11,249 nt of DNA from contig DMKW01000168.1 of NCBI GenBank assembly GCA_003454135.1, positions 12,118-23,366 on the forward strand, given 5' to 3'. Source of the stretch: Microbacteriaceae bacterium (lineage in GTDB: Bacteria > Actinomycetota > Actinomycetes > Actinomycetales > Microbacteriaceae). A model generated the notes under the pieces. It was not told where the DNA came from. It saw nothing but the letters and a program-made list of their open reading frames with translations, and did no database searches. A program made the position numbers and the translations under genes. Shown piece by piece: positions 1 to 6,824 of this stretch (its first letter is position 1; each line of letters starts with the position of its first letter).

Positions 1-728
1 AGGTCGGTGAGTACGTCCGCCCGCAACTGCGTGAGAGTGCGGGGTTCGTCCGGTCCCTGCAGGCTCAGGGCCGCGTCGGTGACCCGGTGGTACGCGGCCT
101 CCACCTGGTCGGCGGTGTCGTAGAGCCAGAGCGAGGCCATCCCGTCGGCTTCTGCCTCGAAGATCACCTTGCGGTCTGCGACGGATTTCTCGTGCCGGGC
201 GGTGATCGTCTCCGGGTGCAGCCGTTCGCGGAGCAGTCGGGCCTTGTACGTGAGCTTGGCGGCGGTCAGGTGTCCGGCGGAGCGCAGCAGCGCGGCCTCG
301 AACGCGGCTTTCGCCGCATCGGGGACGGTCCAGGCCTGGCCGATCAGGGTTTGCGCGTGCCGGTAGCTGATCTCGCCCTTGCTCAGGGCTTCCCGGGTGG
401 CCGGCAGTTTCTCGGCCAGGGCCCGGCTTTCGGCGATCAGGTTCTCGGCGGTGCGTTGCGGCACCCGGATGGTGCACGCCAGTTCGCTGACGAATTCCCG
501 TTCGGCAACCATCGTGGCGTCCCAGCGGCACCCGGGCACCCGGGCCGCGACCGCGGCAGTGGCCTGGCCGTAGCGGCGGGCCTCGTCGATGAGCTCTGCC
601 CGACGGGCGAACGCCTGCGCGATCTCCCGGTCGGCGGCCGCGATCGCCTCGAAACGCAGACCGCGTGCCTCCTGCTGGGCGATGAACGAAGCTGTCATGA
701 CAGTCACATTACGGGAATCCACCGACAT
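1..728 (-). CDS. DUF222 (13E12 repeat) protein, probable HNH endonuclease, 3' end outside window
   Basis: The minus strand is open from position 728 to the left edge (242 whole codons, no stop). The translation has the Ala/Arg/Glu-rich helical look of DUF222/13E12 proteins: an N-terminal stretch with FIAQQEARGLRFEAIAAAD, then a segment containing WDATMVAEREFVSELACTI, then RYGQA-like and SYRHAQTLIGQAW motifs typical of the family. These proteins usually end in an HNH nuclease domain, which would lie beyond the window, so nuclease activity is inferred and not seen. The upstream-most start is ATG at 728, preceded by AGGCGGAG and by an in-frame TGA four codons upstream. GTG at 707 and ATG at 698 are alternatives without a better ribosome site. 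The family is abundant and multicopy in Actinobacteria, often as accessory or selfish-looking genes; the physiological role is unknown. It is transcribed away from the rest of the window. Confidence 0.85.
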   Translation of the reverse strand, partial: MSVDSRNVTVMTASFIAQQEARGLRFEAIAAADREIAQAFARRAELIDEARRYGQATAAVAARVPGCRWDATMVAEREFVSELACTIRVPQRTAENLIAESRALAEKLPATREALSKGEISYRHAQTLIGQAWTVPDAAKAAFEAALLRSAGHLTAAKLTYKARLLRERLHPETITARHEKSVADRKVIFEAEADGMASLWLYDTADQVEAAYHRVTDAALSLQGPDEPRTLTQLRADVLTD

Positions 729-1020
729 TTCTCCGCCTCATCCACGAATGTGAATAAGCTGGTCAAACAGCATATTGTGGAGGAGCAATGGCCGTTTGAA
801 GCGCTCAGGACTCCCAGCGAATTTCGCTGTCCTCCACGACGCCGAGATGCCGCAGCCGCTGCCGGGGTTCGCCCTGGCCAGCCAATCGACCACAGACCAT
901 CTGCGCAGCACTTCGGCGAAGTAAGATTTAGACGACCTGCCGGTGAAACGAACGTGAGCGCCCGCCCTGCCTCCCATCAAGCGAATAGTCGACGAAGGAC
1001 TGCTCATCGCGCTTTCCGCG
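729..1020. other. Gap between divergent genes, with probable gene debris
   Basis: This stretch separates the minus-strand DUF222 gene from the plus-strand gene at 1021. It holds a Shine-Dalgarno-like GGAGGAG at 779-785, a three-codon reading frame ATG-GCC-GTT-TGA at 788, and a 42-residue plus-strand frame (listed separately). From 958 an in-frame open stretch leads into the next gene. No convincing promoter pair, terminator or RNA gene was seen. The plus-strand frame that is open in the neighbours is broken by TAA at 922 and TGA at 955, which looks like decay of coding sequence. Confidence 0.5.
796..924 (+). CDS. Possible small or degraded ORF, 42 aa, unknown function
   Basis: A TTG-initiated frame of 42 codons follows GGAGGAG (779-785) with a 10-base spacer. 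Its codons from about 830 on prefer G or C in the third position (CTC CAC GAC GCC GAG ATG CCG CAG), as real genes do here. The peptide contains LHDAEMPQPLPGFALASQS and I do not recognise it. The better placed ATG at 788 is out of frame and ends after three codons; one extra base between 790 and 796 would join that ATG to this frame and give an ordinary start MARLKRSG. It could therefore be a frameshifted relic, a real small protein using TTG, or chance. No domain, membrane segment or neighbour gives a function. Confidence 0.25.
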   Translation: MKRSGLPANFAVLHDAEMPQPLPGFALASQSTTDHLRSTSAK

Positions 1021-1524
1021 GTGCGCATGGCCGTGAAGAACGACATCATCATTGGCGCGCTCCGGGATCACATCGATTACGACCCATCGAGATATGCCCT
1101 GACCGCCAGGAACGAACTGGACGTTCTCGCTCGCCAGAATGAGGAGTACGCCAACGAGGTGCGCCGGCGGCGCAAGGTGCTGACCAAAGCCAGACGGAGG
1201 GCCATCCTCACCGAAGACCAGTACGGCGACATCAGCCAACTGGCGCTGCGGCGCCGCGTGCACACAAGGCTCGCCATGGCACTCGACGCCGTGGCAGCGG
1301 ATGACGACCAGGTCGCCCGCATTATCGAGGGTGCCCAGCAGGCTGCCAGCGACGAGATCCGCGACGCGATGTCGGCCAGGCTGGTTCGACTTGCCATCGA
1401 TTGGCGGGACCCGGAGTACGAGCAGTTGAGAGCCGAACGCATCCAAATGTTCGTGCTCGTGAACCTGTCCCTGCTGAAGTCGGCTCACGCCGTTGCGAAC
1501 GGCACGGCCCTCAACGAGTACTAA
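1021..1524 (+). CDS. Conserved actinobacterial hypothetical protein, charged and helical
   Basis: The product is about 167 residues, rich in Arg, Glu and Ala, with a basic patch near residues 46-61 (RRRRKVLTKARRRA) and a QYGDISQLALRRR segment. No membrane segment or catalytic motif is visible. It resembles a Microbacteriaceae family that I recall being labelled, without good reason, 'asparagine synthase'; there is nothing like an asparagine synthetase active site. Starts GTG 1021, ATG 1027 and GTG 1033 all lack a Shine-Dalgarno match. The same frame is open back to 958 and reads IVDEGLLIALSAVRMAVKN across these starts, which resembles the family N terminus, so the listed start is probably too late. 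The stop at 1522-1524 overlaps the stop of the convergent DUF2277 gene. Function unknown. Confidence 0.75.
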   Translation: MRMAVKNDIIIGALRDHIDYDPSRYALTARNELDVLARQNEEYANEVRRRRKVLTKARRRAILTEDQYGDISQLALRRRVHTRLAMALDAVAADDDQVARIIEGAQQAASDEIRDAMSARLVRLAIDWRDPEYEQLRAERIQMFVLVNLSLLKSAHAVANGTALNEY

Positions 1525-1796
1525 ACGGGCATCGCAAACCGCCTGGCCGAGCGCGCTTTCGCCTTCTCTGCCTCGGCCTCCCGGTTCTTCGGAGGACCGG
1601 TGCTGACGAGGTCCTCGAGCAGGTGCCTCGAGATGTGAGCGATCTCCTCGACGGCACGGTCGAACGCCTCGGCGTTGGCCTTGGACGGCTTGGTCGATCC
1701 GCTGATCTTGCGCACGAATTGCAGCGCGGCGGCGTGCACCTCATCGTTCGTGGCGGCGGGCTCGAAGTTGTGGAGCGTGTGGATGTTCCGGCACAT
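1521..1796 (-). CDS. DUF2277 family protein
   Basis: A 91-residue protein beginning MCRNIHTLHNFEP, followed by an AALQFVRKISG segment and a Lys/Ala-rich tail. This opening and the length near 90 residues are characteristic of DUF2277, a small soluble family of unknown function. The conserved Cys2-Arg-Asn-Ile-His start looks like a possible metal or redox site, but this is inference. ATG at 1796 is the only sensible start. There is no Shine-Dalgarno match; instead TACTCT lies exactly six bases upstream, which suggests a leaderless mRNA. The gene is convergent with, and overlaps by four bases, the hypothetical gene on the left, and is divergent from the membrane protein gene at 1845. Confidence 0.9.
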   Translation of the reverse strand: MCRNIHTLHNFEPAATNDEVHAAALQFVRKISGSTKPSKANAEAFDRAVEEIAHISRHLLEDLVSTGPPKNREAEAEKAKARSARRFAMPV

Positions 1797-1802
1797 GATT
1801 CA

Positions 1803-1808
1803 AGAGTA
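1803..1808 (-). promoter_or_regulatory. Putative -10 of a leaderless promoter for the DUF2277 gene
   Basis: On the minus strand TACTCT (fits TANNNT) is followed by six bases and then the ATG at 1796. The last T would be at -7 with transcription starting at the A of ATG, the usual actinobacterial leaderless layout. No good -35 hexamer is visible. Confidence 0.45.
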
Positions 1809-1844
1809 TCGCCGGCCTTGACGGGCAAACAGGGCCAGAGAAAA

Positions 1845-2399
1845 ATGTCTGCAGCGTTCGAACCTTCTGCGCGGAGGGAGTCTGGACTGGTTGCACTGTT
1901 CTTCGCCCTGGACGCGCGAGACGGCGACCCGCTGTGGCTCAATCGATTCGGGTTGGTTTCCGCGGTCGTCGCCTTGGCTTTGTACGGCGCGCTTCAGGCG
2001 GTTGACGGCGTCGCCCTCAAGCAGGCCGTCGATGCCTGGGCGTCGGCATCCGGCGCTCAGAAAGCCACCTATTTCGCGGCGGCTGAGGCGGTTCGATGGC
2101 TCGAATGGGGCGTCCGAAGCTATCAGAGCTTCATGCTGGGGCTGGCGTTCATCTTCTTCGGATCGGTCGTCATCCGCACGCGGCGGGTCTCCCCGCTGAT
2201 CGGGTACCTCATGGGCCTGTCCGGATTGGCCTACCTGGCCCAAGGCTGGATCATCGGATCCAGCGGTTTCTCGGCCGCCAACAGCATCCCGACCCTCGCG
2301 GGCATCGTGCTGATTGCTGTCTGGAGCATCTGGCTGCTCCTCACCGCGTTCCGGAAGGAGCCGGCCCACCCCACGTCGAAGGCGGCAGCCGGAGTGTAG
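1845..2399 (+). CDS. DUF4386-like integral membrane protein, short at the N terminus
   Basis: A 184-residue protein with about four hydrophobic segments: roughly residues 32-53 (GLVSAVVALALYGAL), 97-116 (SFMLGLAFIFFGSVVI), 123-142 (PLIGYLMGLSGLAYLAQGW) and 151-172 (PTLAGIVLIAVWSIWLLL). The blocks VDGVALKQAVDAWA, EAVRWLEWGVRSYQ and GYLMGLSGLAYLAQGW are the conserved core of DUF4386-like membrane proteins, whose function is unknown. As I recall them, family members are longer by about one or two N-terminal membrane segments, which here would fall into the divergent DUF2277 gene, so this copy seems truncated. ATG 1845 follows a weak AGAG site; TTGACG at 1818 has no matching -10. It ends seven bases before the convergent deacetylase gene. 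Confidence 0.78.
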   Translation: MSAAFEPSARRESGLVALFFALDARDGDPLWLNRFGLVSAVVALALYGALQAVDGVALKQAVDAWASASGAQKATYFAAAEAVRWLEWGVRSYQSFMLGLAFIFFGSVVIRTRRVSPLIGYLMGLSGLAYLAQGWIIGSSGFSAANSIPTLAGIVLIAVWSIWLLLTAFRKEPAHPTSKAAAGV

Positions 2400-2406
2400 G
2401 GACTCC

Positions 2407-3249
2407 TCAGCCGCGCCTTCTCGCACGCCAGGCCCGCCACGCGCCGGTTGACCACAACGCCCCCAGCGCCAGGCGGCCGATCGTTTGCGGGACGGAGGGC
2501 CGTACCTTGCGCGGGGGCGTGAGGATGCGAAGACCTATCGACGTCGTGATGGGTTCCCTCTGCCCGCCCGAGTGCACGATGTCCGAGCCGTCCACGGTGA
2601 CCTGGCTCGCATGGCACCGCAGGGCGGCCGTCACCGTGTGGAGGTGCCTGTCGAGGGCGAACCACTCTCCAGGCGGGTCTGGCGCGTGCCGGACCTCGGC
2701 GAACGGTGTGCCCTGGCCGCGGCTCGCCGCGAGCGCAGCCTCGTGCATGCGCACGTGGTCGGGGTGGCCGTAGCCCCCGCCGTTGTCATAGCTGACCACG
2801 AGCGATGGACGCAGGTGAGCGATGAGCGCCGCGACGTCATCCGCCACCTCGGCGAGCGGTGCGACCGCCAGCGCATCGTCGTCGACGTCGTCTGCCGGTC
2901 CGGCGAGCCCAGGGCGGATCCACTTCATGCCCGAATCGCGGTAGCGGCGGGGGCTGAGGCCGTTCGCGCGCGCCGGCGGTTGGCCCAGCCAGAAGCGCTC
3001 GGCGATGCCGAGGGCATCCGTGGCGCGCTGCAGTTCGTGTTCGCGTTCCGTGGTGAGGGCATCCGTGCCCTCGAGGCCCGAGAGCGCACCGGGCACCACC
3101 TCGCCTCGTTCGCCACGCGTGGCGGTCAGGAGGAAGACGCTTGTGCCGCGCGCGACGAGCTCCGCGATCAGAGCGCCGGTCGAAATCGTCTCGTCGTCGG
3201 GATGCGCGTGCACGAACAGAACAGACTGCCTCGCGTCGAGAATGCTCAT
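2407..3249 (-). CDS. PIG-L family zinc deacetylase, MshB-like
   Basis: A 280-residue LmbE/PIG-L protein that should hydrolyse an N-acetyl group from an amino sugar, most plausibly N-acetylglucosaminyl-inositol in mycothiol synthesis. The zinc and catalytic motif AHPDDE is at residues 15-20 (His16, Asp18, Asp19) and the second motif GGGYGHPDH at 157-165 supplies the third zinc ligand, His165. MshB features YRDSGM (103-108) and the SYDNGGGYGHPDHVR block are kept. The C terminus after about residue 240 is basic and unlike MshB of Mycobacterium. ATG at 3249 overlaps the stop of the upstream glycosyltransferase gene (ATGA), so translation is coupled and the two proteins likely act in sequence. A cytosolic paralogue acting on another GlcNAc conjugate is the alternative; assignment as the cell's true MshB is not certain. 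Confidence 0.87.
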   Translation of the reverse strand: MSILDARQSVLFVHAHPDDETISTGALIAELVARGTSVFLLTATRGERGEVVPGALSGLEGTDALTTEREHELQRATDALGIAERFWLGQPPARANGLSPRRYRDSGMKWIRPGLAGPADDVDDDALAVAPLAEVADDVAALIAHLRPSLVVSYDNGGGYGHPDHVRMHEAALAASRGQGTPFAEVRHAPDPPGEWFALDRHLHTVTAALRCHASQVTVDGSDIVHSGGQREPITTSIGLRILTPPRKVRPSVPQTIGRLALGALWSTGAWRAWRARRRG

Positions 3250-4475
3250 GCGCTGGCGAGCTGCGGTCGCAGGCCCGCGGCGCCGGGCCGCACGAGATCT
3301 CCGTATACGGCCAGGAGTCCCTCGGCTGAGCGCAGCCAGTCGAAGTGCTCCGCACGCTCGCGGGCCGCCAGGGACAACCCGCGGGCCAGCTCGGGGCTCG
3401 ACAGGATCCCGGTGATGGCCTTGGCCCACACCGCGGGGTCGCGCGACTCGACGACCACGCCCGTGTCGCCGTCGACGACGGCTTCGCGCAGGCCCCCGGA
3501 TGCCGCGGCGACGACCGGAACGCCGCTCGCTGCGCCTTCGAGCGCGACGAGGCCAAAGGTCTCCGAGTGCGAGGGGATGAGCACCACGCGTGCACCGCGA
3601 AGCAGGGTCGCCAGCTCCACCCGGGACTGCGGGCCGACGAAACGCACGCCGTTCTCGATTCCGTGCCGGGCAGCGAGCGCCTGCAAGTCGTCGACATAGC
3701 CGTCGAAATCGGTCGAGGCGTCGCCGGCGATGACGAGCTCTGGCCTGACCGCCTCGGGCACGGCAGCAATCGCTTCGATCGCGAGATCGAGGCCCTTCAG
3801 CGGTTGCAGGCGCGCGGCCACGACGGCGTAACCGCGGCGCGCTGAGGGCTCGGTCGCCGGGCGGAAGAGCGTCCCGTCGACTCCCGGCGGCACGATCGCG
3901 ATGCGATCCGGGGAGCCGCCGAGCCGCCTCACGACCGTGTCGGCCTCGGCCGCGCTGATCGCGACAACGGCATCCGACTCGCGGGCGAGCCAGGCTTCTC
4001 CAGTCATGCGGCCAGGGGATTCCGCACGCTCGCCGGCCGACAGCGGCGTCGATTCGTCGGCCGCGATGCTGTGGAAGCTCTGCACGTGGGGGATCCCGCG
4101 GAGGCGAGCGAGGGGGAGCGCCGCCATGCCGGAGAACCAGTGGTGCGAGTGGATGATGTCGTAGGGGCCAAGCGCGCTCATGCGCATCCGGAATTCGTCG
4201 ATGAAACCCTCGTGGTCGCCTTTCGGCACGGGCTCTGCCGGCCCCGCGTCGAGGAACCGGAGGGTGACCCCCGGTGTGAGCTGCAGGTCGTCCGGCGCCT
4301 CGAACGATGAACGTCGGGTCAGGATCTCAACCGAGTGACCCAGCGACGCCATGGCCTCCGCCTGGTGGCGGACAACGACATTCATGCCCCCGGCATCGCC
4401 GGAACCGGGCTCGGCGCCGGGGGAGGTATGCAGGCAAACGAGCGCGATGCGGAGGGGAGTCGATGCGTGTGGCAC
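3246..4475 (-). CDS. GT4-type glycosyltransferase, MshA-like (D-inositol-3-phosphate glycosyltransferase family)
   Basis: A 409-residue GT-B fold transferase, expected to move GlcNAc from UDP-GlcNAc to an inositol-phosphate type acceptor. The N-terminal domain has HTSPGAEPGSGDAGGMN (16-32), the hallmark of MshA, Lys85, HSHHWFSG (109-116) and Arg156. The C-terminal donor domain has VPPGVD (195-200), RLQPLKG (222-228, with the Arg/Lys pair) and PSHSETFGLVALE (301-313, with Glu305). Two positions differ from mycobacterial and corynebacterial MshA: the Tyr of HSHYW is His112, and the HTAHT threonines are serines (133, 136). GTG at 4475 is the only start before the fold, with an in-frame TAA four codons upstream. 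It lacks a ribosome site but has TAAGAT six bases upstream. It forms an operon with the overlapping deacetylase gene and is divergent from helD. Confidence 0.88.
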   Translation of the reverse strand: MPHASTPLRIALVCLHTSPGAEPGSGDAGGMNVVVRHQAEAMASLGHSVEILTRRSSFEAPDDLQLTPGVTLRFLDAGPAEPVPKGDHEGFIDEFRMRMSALGPYDIIHSHHWFSGMAALPLARLRGIPHVQSFHSIAADESTPLSAGERAESPGRMTGEAWLARESDAVVAISAAEADTVVRRLGGSPDRIAIVPPGVDGTLFRPATEPSARRGYAVVAARLQPLKGLDLAIEAIAAVPEAVRPELVIAGDASTDFDGYVDDLQALAARHGIENGVRFVGPQSRVELATLLRGARVVLIPSHSETFGLVALEGAASGVPVVAAASGGLREAVVDGDTGVVVESRDPAVWAKAITGILSSPELARGLSLAARERAEHFDWLRSAEGLLAVYGDLVRPGAAGLRPQLASA

Positions 4476-4481
4476 TCGAAA

Positions 4482-4487
4482 ATCTTA
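4482..4487 (-). promoter_or_regulatory. Putative -10 of a leaderless promoter for the glycosyltransferase operon
   Basis: TAAGAT on the minus strand, followed by six bases and then the GTG start at 4475. This places the predicted transcription start on the G of GTG. The gene has no Shine-Dalgarno sequence. No clear -35 was seen. Confidence 0.5.
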
Positions 4488-4553
4488 ACCGACGTGGATG
4501 GGCGTCTTCTGGGCTCCGATCCTGGGCAGTTCGGGGCTCGCAGTAAAGCCGAG

Positions 4554-4579
4554 TAAACTCAAAGGTTGGATTTGAGGGG
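4554..4579 (+). promoter_or_regulatory. Putative helD -10 element and ribosome-binding site
   Basis: TAAACT at 4554-4559 fits TANNNT, and GAGGGG at 4574-4579 lies seven bases before the GTG start at 4587. This gives a conventional short leader of about 20 bases, unlike the divergent operon. A -35 is weak (TTCGGG at 4530, 18-base spacing). Confidence 0.45.
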
Positions 4580-4586
4580 TGTGTGA

Positions 4587-6818
4587 GTGGTCGACCAGGA
4601 ACTTCAGCGCGAACAGGACTATGTCGCGACGCTATACGCACGACTGGACGCGTTGCAGAGCGAAGCCGAGCACCAGCTCACGGCCGTGCGGATGCTCGAT
4701 GTCGGCGGCAACCACCAGTCGCGTTCTGAGCGTGACACGTTCGCTCGTCTCTACGAGGACCGCATCGTTCAGCTGCGCGAAGTGGACGACCGCCTGGCGT
4801 TCGGCCGGCTGGAGACGGCCCCCGATGAAGCCACGGGCGCACCCGTCTACCGCTACATCGGGCGAGTCGGCCTGCGCGACGAAGAGCTGCAGCCCATCCT
4901 GCTCGACTGGCGCGTGCCGCAGGCAAGCGCGTTCTACCAGGCGACCGCCGCGACCCCGCTCGGGGCGCGTGCCCGCCGTCACCTGCTGTCCAAGGGGCGC
5001 AGCATCATCCGGATCGAAGACGAGATCCTTGACTCCGCCCTGCTCGACGGCGATGCCGCCGCGCTCCACCAGGGCGAAGGCGCCCTGCTCGCCGCCCTCA
5101 CGGCCCAGCGCACCGGGCACATGTCCGACATCGTCTCCACCATCCAGGCCGAGCAGGACCGCATCATCCGCGCCGACCTCAAGGGCGTTCTCGTCGTACA
5201 GGGTGGGCCAGGCACGGGGAAGACCGCCGTCGCCCTCCACCGCGCGGCCTACCTGCTCTACACGCACCGCGATCGACTGAAGAATTCCGGCGTGCTCATC
5301 GTGGGCCCGTCGAAGTCGTTCCTGCAGTACATCGAGGCCGTCCTGCCGTCCCTCGGCGAAACCGGGGTCGTGCTCGCATCCGTCGGCCAGCTCTACCCCG
5401 GCGTCGAAGCGACCCGGGAGGATGCCCCGGCCGTCGCCGCCCTTAAGGGTCAGCCGTTCATGGCGGATCTCATCGCCCGCGCGGTGCGCTCCCGCCAGCG
5501 TGTCCCAACGGCGGCGAAGCAGCTCGTGGTGAACGGCGACCGGCTCACCCTGCACCCGCACCTGATCGAGCACGCCATCTACCGGGCCCGGGCGAGCGGC
5601 AAACCGCACAACGAAGCACGTGTCACCTTCGTCAAGAACGCGCTCGGCGCCCTCTCGAGGGAGTGGCTGGCCCAGTTGAAGGCCCAGGGCCGGTCGATGG
5701 ACGACACCGACCTGCCGATGCTGCGCGAAGACCTGCGTTTGGCCGACGATGTGCGGGTTGCCCTGAACACGGCCTGGCTGCCCCTCACCCCCGAGAAGTT
5801 GCTGCAAGACCTGTACGCCCGCCCGCAGTGGCTGGCCCAGATCACTCCGAAGTGGACGCCCGAGCAGCGTGCGCTCCTCGCGCGCCCCCGCGACGCCGAG
5901 TTCACGATCGCCGACATCCCCCTGCTCGACGAGGCGGCGGAGTACCTCGGCGAGTACAACGTCGTCGACGCGGCGAAGAAGCGCGAGCAGAAGGAACAGC
6001 GCAAGCGCGACATCGAGAACGCCGAATCGGCCATCCAGAACATGGAGGTGAAGGGCCTCGTCAACGCGAAGGCCCTCGCCGACAACTTTGCGGAGCTCGG
6101 CGACCGGGCGACGACCTCAGAACGGGCGGCACTCGACCGCAGCTGGACCTACGGCCATGTGGTCATCGACGAAGCCCAGGAGCTCTCGCCGATGCAGTGG
6201 CGGTTGGTGTTGCGTCGCGGCCCGCTCCGCTCGTTCACGATCGTGGGCGACATCGCGCAGGCGGCGTCGGCCGCGGCAGCTACCAGCTGGAAGGACGCCC
6301 TCAAGCCGATCCTCGACTCGTCCCTCGAGGCCGACCGGTGGCGCCTCGAAGAGCTCACGGTCAACTACCGAACCCCGAGCCAGATCGCCCAGGTCGCCGA
6401 GACCGTGGCGATTGCGCATCAGTTGCCGATCACCCAGTCGCGGGCCGTGCGGGCGAGCGAGTGGCCGGTCGAGATAGTGACGGATGTCGCCGACGCCGTC
6501 CGCCGCGACCGTGCGCTCAAGGCGGGGGGCACCCTCGCCGTGATCGTCGTCGACGCTGCCATCGAAGCCATCCACGACACGCTGATCGCGGAGTTCGGCA
6601 GTGACGTGGGCCTCGGTGCTGCCGGCCTGATGCGGGACATCGCGCTGCTCACCCCGCAGGACGCCAAGGGGCTCGAGTTCGACGCCGTGATCGTGGTCGA
6701 CCCGTCTGCCATCGTCGCCGCATCCGAGCGCGGGGCGGGCGCGCTCTACGTGGCGATGACACGGGCGACACAGCGCCTGTACCTCGTGGCCGACGGCCCG
6801 CTGCCCGCAGGCTTCTAG
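4587..6818 (+). CDS. helD: HelD-family ATPase, RNA polymerase recycling factor
   Basis: A 743-residue SF1 (UvrD/Rep-like) ATPase, close to the usual length of actinobacterial class II HelD. HelD enters the channels of RNA polymerase, evicts nucleic acid and frees stalled enzyme using ATP. Residues 1-60 are a charged helical hairpin expected to probe the secondary channel. The Gln motif is near 187-190 (QAEQ), Walker A GGPGTGKT is 206-213, and Walker B VIDEAQE is 526-532 (Asp528, Glu529). Residues about 465-500 are a second Lys/Glu/Arg-rich helical insertion, and C-terminal SF1 motifs are KGLEFD (694-699) and YVAMTRA (721-727). Start GTG 4587 has GAGGGG seven bases upstream. Its stop lies six bases from the convergent pfkB stop. 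Some family members (HelR) give rifamycin tolerance, but no rifamycin-associated element was recognised upstream. Confidence 0.93.
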   Translation: MVDQELQREQDYVATLYARLDALQSEAEHQLTAVRMLDVGGNHQSRSERDTFARLYEDRIVQLREVDDRLAFGRLETAPDEATGAPVYRYIGRVGLRDEELQPILLDWRVPQASAFYQATAATPLGARARRHLLSKGRSIIRIEDEILDSALLDGDAAALHQGEGALLAALTAQRTGHMSDIVSTIQAEQDRIIRADLKGVLVVQGGPGTGKTAVALHRAAYLLYTHRDRLKNSGVLIVGPSKSFLQYIEAVLPSLGETGVVLASVGQLYPGVEATREDAPAVAALKGQPFMADLIARAVRSRQRVPTAAKQLVVNGDRLTLHPHLIEHAIYRARASGKPHNEARVTFVKNALGALSREWLAQLKAQGRSMDDTDLPMLREDLRLADDVRVALNTAWLPLTPEKLLQDLYARPQWLAQITPKWTPEQRALLARPRDAEFTIADIPLLDEAAEYLGEYNVVDAAKKREQKEQRKRDIENAESAIQNMEVKGLVNAKALADNFAELGDRATTSERAALDRSWTYGHVVIDEAQELSPMQWRLVLRRGPLRSFTIVGDIAQAASAAAATSWKDALKPILDSSLEADRWRLEELTVNYRTPSQIAQVAETVAIAHQLPITQSRAVRASEWPVEIVTDVADAVRRDRALKAGGTLAVIVVDAAIEAIHDTLIAEFGSDVGLGAAGLMRDIALLTPQDAKGLEFDAVIVVDPSAIVAASERGAGALYVAMTRATQRLYLVADGPLPAGF

Positions 6819-6824
6819 TCCTTT

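Noticed and set aside
738..1052. Minus-strand open frame of 104 codons upstream of the DUF222 gene
   Set aside because: It overlaps the start of the plus-strand hypothetical gene, lacks a ribosome site and has no family-like sequence.
87..1142. Plus-strand open frame of 351 codons
   Set aside because: It is antisense to the DUF222 gene and then crosses into the next gene out of frame; composition is Gly/Arg/Pro-rich as expected for a shadow in GC-rich DNA.
2485..3699. Plus-strand open frame of 404 codons opposite the deacetylase and transferase genes
   Set aside because: It is antisense to two well-recognised enzymes with clear motifs and has no domain of its own.
4488..4586. A rifamycin-associated element upstream of helD, which would suggest a HelR-type resistance gene
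   Set aside because: No long palindrome of that kind was seen in the intergenic region, so a general HelD role is the safer call.
4632..5807. Minus-strand open frame of 391 codons inside helD
   Set aside because: It is antisense to the HelD gene, which has complete SF1 motifs; the frame is an effect of high GC content.
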